A DNA stretch of 64,000 nt from Iningainema tapete BLCC-T55 (GCF_014698965.1 NZ_JACXAE010000098.1:62001-126000), one strand, 5' to 3'. Shown: positions 24,968 to 34,134, numbered from the stretch's first letter. Program-made: numbers and translations. Notes: generated from the sequence alone by a model not told the origin.

Positions 24968-25981
24968 ATGTCTAATTATTCCACAACTACAGCGGCTATT
25001 ATTCAACAAGCTAAAACTCTTGAGGAAAATTTACCCATTAGAAATGATGCTTGCCGCTCCTTATTCTTTCTTCACCCACATCCTACGGCAAAAGTTTGCC
25101 TTTTCTTCCACGGATTTACTGCCGGACCATATCAATTTGCACCATTAGGAAAAACCTTATTTGCCGCTGGGTACAATGTTTTGATTCCTTTACAACCTGG
25201 TCATGGTGTAGCCGGAAATTGGCATCGAGATAATCCACCTCCTCTACCTACTGAAAAAGAAGTTTATCAAAAATTCGCACTTTCTTGGTTAGAAGTTGCA
25301 CAAACTTTAGGACAACAAGTGGTAATTGGTGGTTTATCGACTGGAGGAGTTTTGGCAGCTTATTTGGCACTTGAATACCCTCAACATATTGATCAAGCCT
25401 TACTATTTGCTCCTTATGTGAGTGGTAATAATAAGATAGTAAATTTACTTGTGGAAGTTCTACCCATTTATTTTGAATGGTTAAATAAAGATAATCCTGG
25501 GAACTTTGGTTACGAAGGTTTCCGTATTCCTGCATTACGAATCTTTTTAGAAATGGCTCAAGAAATTAAGCAGCGTGTGGAAGATACTTTAGAAGTACCA
25601 ATGTTGATAATTTCAAGTCAAAGTGATGCCGCAATTGATGAAGATGAAATACAAGCGCTTTTTGCCTCTGTAATTAAACACCAGTCTAAATCCTGGTATT
25701 ACAGCTTTGATAAGTTTTTTAATATTCCCCATACTATGATGACAAAAGCTGAAGGAAATCAATTTCAAGATTTACTTAATACTATAGCTAGAGCTTATGT
25801 AGAAAGTGATATAACTTGGAATGAATTAATAGAGTTAGGTTATCATATCCTACAGGGAAAAACCTTTGATGCCGCTGTTAAGCACCTAAATCTAACTAAA
25901 ATTTCTCCCAATGTATCGGTTTTACTAGCAGTGATGGATAAAAAAATGATTATTGACACATACAAAGGAACTAGTTCCTAA
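24968..25981 (+). CDS. alpha/beta hydrolase
   Basis: The 337-residue protein has the alpha/beta-hydrolase fold: LFFHGFTAGPYQFAPLG (oxyanion HG), PLQPGHG, nucleophile elbow GGLSTGG (about 122-128) followed by AAYLALEYPQ, an acid near MLIISSQSDAAIDEDE, and a probable catalytic His in FNIPHTMM (about 252-257). It continues about 80 residues past the fold with a helical tail. It is monoacylglycerol-lipase- or carboxylesterase-like; the substrate is not predictable. No signal peptide. Confidence 0.85.
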   Translation: MSNYSTTTAAIIQQAKTLEENLPIRNDACRSLFFLHPHPTAKVCLFFHGFTAGPYQFAPLGKTLFAAGYNVLIPLQPGHGVAGNWHRDNPPPLPTEKEVYQKFALSWLEVAQTLGQQVVIGGLSTGGVLAAYLALEYPQHIDQALLFAPYVSGNNKIVNLLVEVLPIYFEWLNKDNPGNFGYEGFRIPALRIFLEMAQEIKQRVEDTLEVPMLIISSQSDAAIDEDEIQALFASVIKHQSKSWYYSFDKFFNIPHTMMTKAEGNQFQDLLNTIARAYVESDITWNELIELGYHILQGKTFDAAVKHLNLTKISPNVSVLLAVMDKKMIIDTYKGTSS

Positions 25982-26068
25982 GCTTAACTTAGGAACTAGA
26001 ATAACCACTAACCTACAATTTAAATTGCAGGCTCATAGAACTGAACACCCTGATGAAAAACTTTCAAA

Positions 26069-26806
26069 CTATCCCACTGTCAGCAGTTCTGGAGTTGTTT
26101 TCCACTCTGCTGAGTTACCACCTAAAGGCTGAAGAACTTGGTTTACCAGTTGGGATAAATATTCATATCGCTGTTGCGCCGCCATGTCATCGGAGAGGAC
26201 GCAACGAACTAAAGATTCAATTTCTGGGGCATGTTTTTGTAGATCGTGTAGTTGGTACTTAGGTTGAACTGTCCAACGTCTTTGCAGCTTGTAATGTACC
26301 TCCAGAACAGACGCTAATGTGCTAAACATAGCAAAATTAGCAGCTTTTTCGTCTACCTTGAGCAAATTCTGCGCATCTTTTAATTGCGCAATACAATGAG
26401 CGCGAAGTTTCAATAACTGCTGTGTAGGAATTGCCGGTGTTGGTTGCTTCCAGATGTATTGAGCTTGCTGGACTAAATAAGCGATCACACCCTCTGGATC
26501 AGATAAGATCTGACCATTAGCAAATTGGTCAAGAATTTCTGGTGCGTCTGTATTCTGGAACTGCTTTTGAATTTGATGTGCGGGGTTAATCCAAAGTTGA
26601 ACATCAACTCCGGCGATCGCAAAAGCTCGGTGTTGTCTCCATGATGAGCGAATCACGGCGTAAATATCAATATCGCTTTGCGCCTTGGTTGAATCACTCA
26701 CTACCGAACGACCTAAGAGAATGCCTAGAAGTTGATTGCCAAATTCAACTTTAATCTCCTCAACTACTTTTTCTACTACCGGATGATACCACTGATTTTG
26801 TTCCAT
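26069..26806 (-). CDS. nucleotidyltransferase-fold protein
   Basis: The protein has an N-terminal nucleotidyltransferase motif, GRSVVSDSTKAQSDIDIYAV, in which SDxD supplies two metal-binding aspartates and GRS replaces the usual GS. A helical C-terminal half (about 130-240: LKLRAHCIAQLKDAQNLL, NFAMFSTLASVLEVHYKLQRRW) follows. I chose the ATG at 26804-26806, which has GGAGG upstream, over a TTG at 26827. Relatives include kanamycin nucleotidyltransferase-like and MNT-type proteins. No HEPN partner gene is adjacent, so a toxin-antitoxin role is not supported here. Confidence 0.75.
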   Translation of the reverse strand: MEQNQWYHPVVEKVVEEIKVEFGNQLLGILLGRSVVSDSTKAQSDIDIYAVIRSSWRQHRAFAIAGVDVQLWINPAHQIQKQFQNTDAPEILDQFANGQILSDPEGVIAYLVQQAQYIWKQPTPAIPTQQLLKLRAHCIAQLKDAQNLLKVDEKAANFAMFSTLASVLEVHYKLQRRWTVQPKYQLHDLQKHAPEIESLVRCVLSDDMAAQQRYEYLSQLVNQVLQPLGGNSAEWKTTPELLTVG

Positions 26807-26874
26807 GAATCCAATTACCTCCAGCAATTAGTCTCTAATACAAGTCAAAAATCAAACAACAACCCAACAAAAGC

Positions 26875-26913
26875 AAAAAAACATTAAGGCTCAAAGCATT
26901 GCATTATGAGCCT
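26875..26913 (-). terminator. terminator-like hairpin with no obvious gene upstream
   Basis: AGGCTCA and TGAGCCT pair across a 13-base loop. On the minus strand a seven-T run begins five bases later. The nearest upstream gene on that strand ends about 630 bases away. Confidence 0.45.
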
Positions 26914-27375
26914 CTAGTAATGGTTTTTTCATTAGTGTGCAAAGCTTATGTGCTTATACACACCAATTGCCAACTAATTGCACAACAATTTAAAATGCAG
27001 CTACTAACCGCAATTAAACATGTTTCCTTTTTCTCGGACTTGCGCAAAGAAAAAAGTTTTTTAAAAAAGAGCTAACAAAACGTAGCACCATAAGAAAACC
27101 ATGAGATAATGCCTTTACCTGATGATCCCTGTGCTGTTGTTAGATTAGCTGTTGAATATTCTTTGTCAATCTGGACAAATTAATTCAACCAATTTGATTG
27201 TCTTGCCCACCGTAACATTCTAATTGTTAAAATTCCCAGACATAAGAATTATTTAGGAAAAGTTTAGAAATTTATGTAGAAAATGCTATTTGTGTAAACT
27301 TAAGTAAAATAGGTTAAAGTAATATATTTTACTACTTGTGTTTTTAGCTAGAATAGGGTAATGTCATCCGCTTAA

Positions 27376-27426
27376 CGCCTTGAACTGAAGTTCAAGGCTC
27401 ATAGCTCAAGTCCGTTAAAACGGACT
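27376..27426 (-). repeat. dispersed double-hairpin repeat, copy 2
   Basis: The 51-base reverse complement of the repeat at 11692-11742, with CCTTGAACTGAAGTTCAAGG and AGTCCGTTAAAACGGACT; only the central loop bases differ. It lies in an intergenic region. Confidence 0.85.
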
Positions 27427-27539
27427 GGAGAGTTACCTAGTAAGCTGTCTTATGACTAAAGCTCTTAGCCCCAGAATTTATTTCTTGATTGACCAAAATT
27501 ATGCTGCAAAATCAGAGATTAGATAGTATTTGAATTGAT

Positions 27540-27900
27540 TTAAATAGTCGTGAATAATCCACGTTCAACAGCTACCTTTAGCGCTCTTGCCTTGCTTACC
27601 AAACCACTTCGGTAGACTTGCATTAGTTCATCTAATTGTCTAACTTCTACATCATTCAGTTGCCCCTCTCTGTTCAGCGCCAAGAGTTCACTGAAAACTT
27701 CTTGCTGCTCAGGTTCCATTTGCAGATCACACAGAGCCAAAACCTGCTCGTCTGGTAATGACTCAACAGGTAGTTCGGTAATAGTGCGGTCAATCCACTC
27801 TATGAGTACATCTTCAAGTCGCTGATGTGTGAAAGCCGCAATCTCCTTTACTTTTTGAGCCAGCGTCTGGTGGAAGTTCCAATGTAATAATTTCAGTCAT
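27540..27900 (-). pseudogene. frameshifted VapB-like antitoxin of an antitoxin/HNH pair
   Basis: From ATG at 27898-27900 the sequence reads MTEIITLELPP and then loses frame near 27864-27872. In the next frame it continues TLAQKVKEIAAFTHQRLEDVLIEW...MEPEQQEVFSELLALNREGQLNDVEVRQLDELMQVYRSG to a stop at 27540. Removing one base restores a single protein of about 119 residues: an N-terminal ribbon-helix-helix-like part and a C-terminal helical part. The same layout is seen in the intact gene at 46199-46576. No toxin gene follows, so the module looks dead. Confidence 0.6.
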
Positions 27901-28175
27901 TAGCTACCAGATCTGTTTTTATCTTTCATTGTATGCATAATTTTTCACCCAAAGAGGCATTGACAATAGCATTGTCTTGGCAAGATTTCATTACACATAA
28001 GCGCCAAAACTTGACACAAAATCAACAATCATTTTGCATTCCTGATGGAGGTTCAGGAATTACGGCAAATCAAGAATCGTTTGGCAGCGATCGCCTTACC
28101 CGTGATAAGTGAAACCGATAGCTCCGCAATGGCAGCTTGCTTCCTAGATGTGCTGTTCGGAGGAATTAATCCCAT

Positions 28176-28469
28176 CTAATGCTGGAATTGAGTCGCTGAC
28201 CCGCCGGAGTGGGGTAGAGGCGTAGGGTCGGCGGCAAGACACATGTTAGGTTTTGTCTCAGAAACATTTGATCTTTGCTGTTTGTTCCATTCGTCTGTAA
28301 GCAGACCTGAAAAGCCCCAGTCTTCATCCTCAATTTCTTGGATGACGATATGGGTGTGTTCTGGTTTCTTGCCAAGCACACGCACTAGGGAGTCTGTTAT
28401 GTCTCGGACAAGTTGAGCCTTTTGTTCTCGCGTGGCTCCTTTTGTGATTTGGATGTTTACGTATGGCAC
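28176..28469 (-). CDS. 4-oxalocrotonate tautomerase family protein with extended C-terminus
   Basis: The 97-residue protein starts MPYVNIQITKG, so the catalytic N-terminal proline of the tautomerase superfamily is exposed after Met removal. REQKAQLVRDITDSLVRVLGKKPEHTHIVIQE and EDEDWGFSG complete the 4-OT/DmpI-like fold, which normally ends near residue 65-70. The last 28 residues (after NKQQRSN) are not family-like and may be readthrough after loss of the normal stop. The substrate is unknown. It stands alone in a decayed region. Confidence 0.8.
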   Translation of the reverse strand: MPYVNIQITKGATREQKAQLVRDITDSLVRVLGKKPEHTHIVIQEIEDEDWGFSGLLTDEWNKQQRSNVSETKPNMCLAADPTPLPHSGGSATQFQH

Positions 28470-29071
28470 GACTCACTCCTTGATGACATATGGCTTTTCA
28501 TTTGAGTCAATATTTGAAAGTACCGAGCAATAGACTATCATTACCGCCAATGATTTCAACAAAACTTTGAACATTGTCAATCTGTGAACCGCTATCCATA
28601 AGTGCCTGATTTTTACCCAACTGCTAGCAGCGACTTAGACGTCAACGCCTATTTCCAGTTTTCCCCCAGACTAAGCAGGATCTAACACTAGCTTCAAACG
28701 AAACTGACTCTCACTGGCAACGTCTCTACTGCTCCTTCACCAAGGACTCACAGTTACTAACAGCGATCGCAATCCCACAGCTAATACACCTTTAAGAGTG
28801 CGCTCTTTGCAGTATAAAGCACCACATCAAAATAAACTGTATGGATTAATTTTTAAAAGCTGTCTAAGTCGGTTTCAGAGTTTGCAGCAACAAATTCCGG
28901 AAAATCAGCAGCTTGCTTATCAATAAGTTCTATAGCAATCCTATTTGAGTTCCAAACGCTAGCTATCAGAACCCCGGTTTCGTAAAAGTTACCGGGGTTC
29001 TTGGAGGAGCGTGAATCATTTAGGACTGCTATAGCTTGGCTTGATTACAGCGTTCCGCTATTTCTGGATGC
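28470..29071. other. decayed intergenic stretch with one hairpin repeat
   Basis: No gene can be supported. Short open fragments (for example around 28800-28925, rightward) look like debris. A palindromic repeat lies at 28968-29002. Confidence 0.5.
28968..29002. repeat. palindromic repeat (AGAACCCCGG type)
   Basis: AGAACCCCGGTTTCG pairs with ACCGGGGTTCTT around a short AT-rich loop. It is related to the AGAAACCCGG element that is found inside the GNAT-like gene at 62361-62393. Confidence 0.75.
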
Positions 29072-29203
29072 TTATTGGCGTACCACTAAGCGTGATGTAA
29101 CTAGACTTGGATCGCTTACATCAAAGCCAAGCTCAATCAGTTCTTGGGTTTCTTTCAAAGCATGATTAAAGATTGCATCAAGGTCTACAAACGGTTCAGA
29201 CAT
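29072..29203 (-). CDS. small hypothetical ORF (43 residues)
   Basis: ATG at 29201-29203 opens a 43-codon frame (MSEPFVDLDAIFNHALKETQ ... RLVVRQ). The start has AAGGAA upstream (TAATAAGGAATTTAACT before the ATG). The family is not recognised. It lies just past the DUF1016 remnant on the same strand and may be a small gene or a remnant. Confidence 0.4.
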   Translation of the reverse strand: MSEPFVDLDAIFNHALKETQELIELGFDVSDPSLVTSRLVVRQ

Positions 29204-29217
29204 AGTTAAATTCCTTA

Positions 29218-29406
29218 TTAGGTTGCTCTAAATATGAACTTTGGAAGTGCAAGGTGTCTCCAGCGACAAAGAAATTTGTCCAACAACCTGTTGGACAATT
29301 TGTTGTCTCGCCCAATTTGGTAGTAAATTAGTACTAGCCCTTTGTTGACAGCAACAGCCGCCCTTACTTGAGCGTTAGAAATTCTTGTTTTAAGTTCACG
29401 CCGCAA
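29218..29406 (-). pseudogene. remnant of DUF1016 (YhcG-like PDDEXK) nuclease N-terminus
   Basis: LKTRISNAQVRAAVAVNKGL followed by VLIYYQIGRD closely resembles the N-terminal DUF1016 segment of YhcG-family proteins (usual form: IRSAQIKAALAVNRELVLLYWQIG). The frame then departs from the family and stops after 62 residues, where a full gene has about 340. There is no good start codon. It is a truncated copy lying upstream of the methyltransferase gene and divergent from it. Confidence 0.65.
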
Positions 29407-29591
29407 CTACCATAACCGACAAAATCAGAGGCATACGGCAGCAATAAGCGGAGAGATAATGTAATATAGTATACAGTATATTTGGCATGGAAAAATAATT
29501 GTAGGTTAGGCTGCTACCATGAAGAAATCAACATTAAAAGGCGTTTGTTGGGTTATAAATGTAATTTATTTAGTTTGTATTCCTAAGGTGA

Positions 29592-30734
29592 ATGAGTAGC
29601 GAGCGCCCGAATATCTTCTCTTTTTTTGCAGGTTCAGGATTTCTGGATTTAGGGTTTGAAACTAGCGGTTTTAACATTGTTTATGTCAATGAAATTTTCT
29701 CTCCTTTCATGGAGGCTTACCGCTATTCACGAGTTAATCTGAATCTGCAATTGCCAGAATACGGTTATCATTATGGTGAAGAAGCAGATGTAACAAAACT
29801 TGTAGAGACGTTTCATGAAACGTCTCTATTAGAATTAATCAAAGATTGCCGTAAGTCTAGTAATATTATCGGATTTATTGGCGGTCCTCCCTGTCCTGAC
29901 TTTTCTACTGGTGGTAAAAACAGAGGACACTTGGGAGAAAATGGAAAACTTTCGGGTGCTTATATAGAATTAATTTGCCGTAATCAACCAGATTTCTTTT
30001 TATTTGAGAACGTTAAAGGATTGTGGAAGACAAAAAAACACCGTTTATTTTTTGAAGCGCTGAAGTGTAAATTACAAGACGCAGGCTATGTATTAACGGA
30101 ACGTTTAATTAATGCTATTGAATATGGAGTACCTCAAGATAGAGAGAGAATTATTCTCATTGGTTTTAGAAATCAGTTAATTAAAGATCTGGAAATCAAT
30201 ATTGAGAATCAAGGTTACTTTCCTTGGCAAAAATATATTTTATATCCTCAAGAACAAGTCTTTTCTTACCCTTGGAGTACTAGTGAACCATTTAAAGAAG
30301 ATTCAACATTACCTTGTCCTGATGGTATTCCTCAAGAACTAACAGTTGAATACTGGTTTAGAAAAAATAATGTACTGAATCATCCCAATGCCAAACATTA
30401 CTTTCAACCAAGGGCAGGGATAAAAAGATTTGCAGTTGTTGACGAAGGAGATGATGCCAAAAAATCATACAAACGCCTACACAGATGGCGTTACTCTCCG
30501 ACAGCTTGCTATGGAAATAATGAAGTACATTTACATCCTTATAAAGTCAGAAGAATTTCAGTAGCTGAAGCTTTAGCAATACAATCTTTGCCAGCTAATT
30601 TTGTGCTTCCGGAAAATATGTCACTCACAAATATGTTTAAAACTATTGGCAATGGTGTGCCATACTTAGCTGCCAAGGCACTGGCTCAAACTATATTGGA
30701 CTTTCTGCCTTTTCAGATCCCCGACTTCTTTTAG
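29592..30734 (+). CDS. DNA cytosine-5 methyltransferase
   Basis: The 380-residue enzyme has the m5C methyltransferase motifs in order: I FAGSGFLDLG (12-21), IV GGPPCPDFS with catalytic Cys101, VI ENV (139-141), VIII QDRERIILIG, and X GNGVPYLAAKAL near the end. The target recognition region (about 200-320) should set the site; it cannot be read here. AAGGTGA precedes the ATG. Residues 71-79 (VETFHETSL) are encoded by an inserted palindromic repeat, and the last residues (IPDFF) and stop come from another repeat. No restriction gene is adjacent except a decayed DUF1016 fragment, so it is probably a solitary methyltransferase. Confidence 0.92.
   Translation: MSSERPNIFSFFAGSGFLDLGFETSGFNIVYVNEIFSPFMEAYRYSRVNLNLQLPEYGYHYGEEADVTKLVETFHETSLLELIKDCRKSSNIIGFIGGPPCPDFSTGGKNRGHLGENGKLSGAYIELICRNQPDFFLFENVKGLWKTKKHRLFFEALKCKLQDAGYVLTERLINAIEYGVPQDRERIILIGFRNQLIKDLEINIENQGYFPWQKYILYPQEQVFSYPWSTSEPFKEDSTLPCPDGIPQELTVEYWFRKNNVLNHPNAKHYFQPRAGIKRFAVVDEGDDAKKSYKRLHRWRYSPTACYGNNEVHLHPYKVRRISVAEALAIQSLPANFVLPENMSLTNMFKTIGNGVPYLAAKALAQTILDFLPFQIPDFF
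29801..29830. repeat. TGTAGAGACG-type palindromic repeat inside the methyltransferase gene
   Basis: TGTAGAGACGTTTCATGAAA followed by CGTCTCTATT, a near-perfect 30-base palindrome in frame between motifs I and IV. It encodes VETFHETSL, in the same frame phase as the copy inside the GTPase gene (VETLPATSL). Confidence 0.88.
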
Positions 30735-30765
30735 ATCCCCGACTTCTTAAAGAAGTCGGGGATCT
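30715..30765. repeat. AGATCCCCGACTTCTT repeat at the methyltransferase 3' end
   Basis: A half copy (30715-30732) is followed by a full palindrome, AGATCCCCGACTTCTT and AAGAAGTCGGGGATCT (30733-30765). The half copy supplies the last codons and part of the stop codon of the methyltransferase gene. The full hairpin could act as its terminator. A diverged copy lies at 37656-37690. Confidence 0.85.
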
Positions 30766-30865
30766 GGTGAATTTTAGGTTAAAATATAAGAATTGTGAAT
30801 TAATTTATCAAACCTGTCTTAATTTTTTATAAAGTTTAATAATAAATCCTTATCAAAATGTAGTG

Positions 30866-31543
30866 ATGGCAGCAGACTATCCAGATATTGATATTGCGCC
30901 ATTTATAGATCATGCCCTATTAGTACCAACAGCTACGGCAGATCAAGTAGAGCAATGGTGTGAAGAAGCAGACAGATTTCATTTTGCCGCAGTTTGCGTG
31001 TACCCGGTTCACGTCAAGCAGGCAGCAGAACTTCTTCAGCGCAAGCAGCCCAAAGTTTGTACTGTAATTGGGTTTCCCAGTGGAGCGACGACTTCAACAG
31101 TCAAGCTTTATGAAGCACAACAAGCAGTAGAAAATGGTGCAACAGAATTGGACGTGGTAATCAACTTAGGTTGGTTAAAAGCTGGTAAAACTGAGCAAGT
31201 GCATCGGGAAATTGCGGAAATTTGTGAGGAGACTGGGCAAACGGTAAAGGTAATTTTAGAAACAACTTTGCTAACTGATGAGGAGAAAAGACTGGCAGCG
31301 GAATTATGTATGGATGCTGGGGCAGCGTTTATTAAAACTAGTACAGGTTGGAATGGCGGTGCAACAGTAGCCGATGTACGACTTTTGAAAGAAGTAGTAC
31401 GGGAAAGAATCGGAATTAAAGCTTCAGGAGGAATTCGCACTGTCGAGCAAGCTCTAGACTTAATCTTAGCAGGAGCTACTAAATTGGGTACTTCCCGTGG
31501 GATCGATTTGCTGAAAGAACGCGATACGCTGGATCAAGCGTAA
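30866..31543 (+). CDS. deoC: deoxyribose-phosphate aldolase
   Basis: The protein (225 residues from the ATG at 30866; a GTG lies one codon upstream) is a Deo[57 protein letters not shown] (the Lys region) and AFIKTSTGW with the Schiff-base lysine. It reversibly cleaves 2-deoxyribose-5-phosphate to glyceraldehyde-3-phosphate and acetaldehyde in deoxynucleoside catabolism. Length is normal. recO lies 73 bases downstream, separated by heptamer repeats. Confidence 0.95.
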   Translation: MAADYPDIDIAPFIDHALLVPTATADQVEQWCEEADRFHFAAVCVYPVHVKQAAELLQRKQPKVCTVIGFPSGATTSTVKLYEAQQAVENGATELDVVINLGWLKAGKTEQVHREIAEICEETGQTVKVILETTLLTDEEKRLAAELCMDAGAAFIKTSTGWNGGATVADVRLLKEVVRERIGIKASGGIRTVEQALDLILAGATKLGTSRGIDLLKERDTLDQA

Positions 31544-31546
31544 GTA

Positions 31547-31574
31547 GTCGTTTGTCGTTTGTCGTTTGTCGTTT
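31547..31574. repeat. short tandem heptamer repeat
   Basis: Three GTCGTTT units and one GTCCTTT unit in tandem between deoC and recO. Such heptanucleotide tandem repeats (STRRs) are typical of filamentous cyanobacteria. Confidence 0.8.
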
Positions 31575-31616
31575 GTCCTTTGTTACAGATGACCAATGAC
31601 TAATAACTAATAAATA

Positions 31617-32477
31617 ATGAGCAGAACATATAAAGCAACTGGTATTAATCTTAAAACCCAAGCAATCGGCGAATCAGATAGACTAGTAACAATATTAACA
31701 CGTGAATTTGGTTTGTTACGTGCTGTTGCTCCGGGAGCACGCAAGCACAACTCTAGTCTTGGTGGTAGAAGTGGGATGTTTGTAGTGAATGAGTTACTGA
31801 TTGCCAAAGGGCGAACGCTCGATAAAATTACACAAGCACAAACCGTAAAATCCTATCCTGGTCTTGCCAAGGATTTAGGAAAACTAGCAGCTAGTCAGTA
31901 TTTAGCAGAAATAGTGCTTTGTCAAGCTTTAAGCGAACAACCGCAAGAAGAGCTATATGAACTACTCAACGAACATCTCAGTCGCCTGGAATTACTACCT
32001 AATGCAAATGCATATAGTGTTTTAGCGCATCTATCTCACGGAGTATTTCATCTTTTAGCGTTAGCTGGACTAACTCCCCAAGTAGAAAATTGTTGTCTAA
32101 CTGGTAATTCAATCAAACCAGACTTTACAGACCCAGACTGGCAGATCGGGTTTAGTATACCCACTGGTGGTATGGTTTGTTTAGCCGCTCCTGTACAAAC
32201 CTCTCCTGCTACTGTAAAAGAAAAACCAGCTAGCTACCAAACCGTTGTTCATCGACAAGAAATACCAGTAATTGATCGCCGTTTAAATGCAAAAGAACTG
32301 ACAATACTACAGCAACTGTCGCAACCAGAAATCATGCCAGATGTCCAAAGCGATTATAGCTGGTTATCGGTAGAACAAATTTTACGTCAGTATGCTCAGT
32401 ACCATTTTGGTCGCCCTATTCGTTCCGCTACCTTGATTGATTCTTATTTTGCCGCAAACCATGATGCAACCGTCTGA
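31617..32477 (+). CDS. recO: DNA repair protein RecO
   Basis: The 286-residue protein has the RecO OB-fold start ([29 protein letters not shown] split over residues 2-30), [12 protein letters not shown] and the helical [15 protein letters not shown] region. A metal-binding CxxC pattern usual in the C-terminal half is reduced here: NCCLTGN and a MVCL stretch carry the cysteines. It works in recombinational repair by loading RecA with RecF/R. The downstream MFS gene overlaps its end by 17 bases. Confidence 0.9.
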   Translation: MSRTYKATGINLKTQAIGESDRLVTILTREFGLLRAVAPGARKHNSSLGGRSGMFVVNELLIAKGRTLDKITQAQTVKSYPGLAKDLGKLAASQYLAEIVLCQALSEQPQEELYELLNEHLSRLELLPNANAYSVLAHLSHGVFHLLALAGLTPQVENCCLTGNSIKPDFTDPDWQIGFSIPTGGMVCLAAPVQTSPATVKEKPASYQTVVHRQEIPVIDRRLNAKELTILQQLSQPEIMPDVQSDYSWLSVEQILRQYAQYHFGRPIRSATLIDSYFAANHDATV

Positions 32478-34056
32478 TTTGGATACTAAAATCCAGCCTT
32501 TGTCACCCAGTAAAGCTTACCAAAATCACAGGGTACTTACATCTGGGATTAACAATCATCTCAATGCAGTTCCTAACTCATCTAGTCCATCCTTTGCCCA
32601 TGAAAAGCCTGCTGGTGACTCCATTCACAAAAAAAGTTGGACACCAGAAATAGTCAAAAACATTGACAATAATGGTGTGAATTTAGATCGCCCATTAAAT
32701 AATGGCACTCATGCAGCAAATTCAGGTGGAGGTACACAAGATCAAGATTCAGGTAATGGGAATGCAGGAGTAGTTGAAGAACAGGGATTTTTACCAGTAT
32801 TGCGAAATTTCAACTTCCTAGCTCTTTGGGGTGGACAAATCTTCTGTCAATTGGCAGATAAAGTTTATCTTGTATTAATGATAGCCCTAATTAACACTCA
32901 GTTTCAAAGCAGTGAACAGAGTATTAGTGGTTGGGTTTCAGTTTTAATGATTGCTTTTACCATTCCCGCAGTACTATTTGGTTCGGTTGCTGGTGTGTTT
33001 GTGGATCGTTGGTCGAAAAAGGCGGTACTGGTAGCAACGAATCTTTGGCGGGGTATACTGGTTTTGGCAATTCCCGTGCTGCTATGGTTGACTCATGATT
33101 GGCAACCAGTGGGAGTGTTGCCCATGGGTTTTGGCATTATTTTAGTTGTGACTTTTTTAGTCTCTACACTAACACAGTTTTTTGCTCCAGCAGAACAGGC
33201 GGCGATTCCACTCATAGTCAAGGAACAGCATCTACTCTCGGCAAACTCTCTTTACACTACAACAATGATGGCATCGGTAATTATTGGGTTTGCTGTAGGA
33301 GAACCGTTACTAGCGATCGCCGATCAACTGTGGCAAAATCTAGGTGGTAGTGGTTCGTTAGGTAAAGAACTTATAGTTGGTGGTAGTTATGCTGTAGCAG
33401 GCATAATTTTATTACTTTTGGCTACTAACGAAAAACCTCACATGCCAGAGCAAGAATCCCCCCACCCGATTGCTGACTTGCGTGATGGTTTGCGCTACCT
33501 CCAAGAAAATATTCGTCTGCGCAATGCTTTACTCCAACTAATCATCTTGTTCTCGGTATTTGCTGCTTTAACTGTTCTAGCTGTAAGGATGGCGGAAATA
33601 ATTCCCAACTTGAAAGCCTCCCAATTCGGCTTTTTACTAGCAGCTGGTGGTGTGGGGATTGCCATTGGGGCGACTATTCTAGGGCAGTTTTGTCAACGTT
33701 TATCCTATACCCAGTTAAGTTTGTATGGGAATATAGGAGTGCTTGTATCCTTAATTGGGTTGTCGGTATTCACCAAACAGCTATGGATAGTTCTGCTTTT
33801 AGTCATGCTTGTCGGTGTATTCGGGGCGTTGGTAGGTATACCAATGCAAACGGCAATCCAAACGGAAACACCACCTGCAATGCGTGGTAAAGTTTTTGGT
33901 TTGCAAAACAATGTGATTAATATTGCCCTCACTTTACCTTTGGCATTAACAGGTGTAGCAGAAAACTTTCTCGGATTGCAGACTGTGTTTTTGGGACTAG
34001 CGGCGATCGTTTTTTTTGGTGGTGTATTAACTTGGTATAATTCTGCGCATCAGTAA
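32461..34056 (+). CDS. MFS transporter with long N-terminal tail
   Basis: From the ATG at 32461 the 531-residue protein has a hydrophilic tail of about 115 residues (rich in N, G, S and H) and then twelve membrane segments of the MFS type: [23 protein letters not shown]-like first helix region, the loop motif [20 protein letters not shown] between helices 2 and 3, and [18 protein letters not shown]-like helix 5. It resembles the EntS/MFS_3-type exporters. The substrate is unknown. The start overlaps recO by 17 bases; a TTG farther upstream is less likely. Confidence 0.85.
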   Translation: MMQPSDLDTKIQPLSPSKAYQNHRVLTSGINNHLNAVPNSSSPSFAHEKPAGDSIHKKSWTPEIVKNIDNNGVNLDRPLNNGTHAANSGGGTQDQDSGNGNAGVVEEQGFLPVLRNFNFLALWGGQIFCQLADKVYLVLMIALINTQFQSSEQSISGWVSVLMIAFTIPAVLFGSVAGVFVDRWSKKAVLVATNLWRGILVLAIPVLLWLTHDWQPVGVLPMGFGIILVVTFLVSTLTQFFAPAEQAAIPLIVKEQHLLSANSLYTTTMMASVIIGFAVGEPLLAIADQLWQNLGGSGSLGKELIVGGSYAVAGIILLLLATNEKPHMPEQESPHPIADLRDGLRYLQENIRLRNALLQLIILFSVFAALTVLAVRMAEIIPNLKASQFGFLLAAGGVGIAIGATILGQFCQRLSYTQLSLYGNIGVLVSLIGLSVFTKQLWIVLLLVMLVGVFGALVGIPMQTAIQTETPPAMRGKVFGLQNNVINIALTLPLALTGVAENFLGLQTVFLGLAAIVFFGGVLTWYNSAHQ

Positions 34057-34134
34057 GCACTTTAGCACAAAAAACATAAAATCAGGGATAAAAAGCTGAT
34101 AAAATGAATCCGCTTTTCTGATAGTTCACTAAGA

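Larger units (their letters stand above)
26807..27539. other. gene-free AT-rich stretch with repeat and orphan terminator
   Basis: No credible ORF is seen in these 730 bases. They hold the dispersed double-hairpin repeat copy 2 (27376-27426) and, at 26887-26913, a hairpin (AGGCTCA/TGAGCCT) which on the minus strand is followed by TTAATGTTTTTTT, like an intrinsic terminator. That terminator would belong to leftward transcription from upstream, either readthrough from the pseudogene or an unannotated small RNA. Confidence 0.5.

Noticed and set aside
26069-26806. Nucleotidyltransferase-fold gene considered as the MNT antitoxin of a HEPN/MNT pair.
   Set aside because: It is longer than MNT antitoxins and no HEPN gene is adjacent.
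28045-28179. Rightward 44-codon ORF with an ATG and GATCGCC-containing sequence.
   Set aside because: It overlaps the tautomerase tail and has no recognised family; it may be debris.
29462-29490. Palindromic ATATAGTATACAGTATAT upstream of the methyltransferase considered as a C-protein or operator site.
   Set aside because: AT-rich symmetry is common by chance and there is no controller gene nearby.
31547-31574. Tandem GTCGTTT units considered as a CRISPR-like array.
   Set aside because: Units are 7 bases with no spacers; this is a short tandem repeat of the cyanobacterial STRR type.
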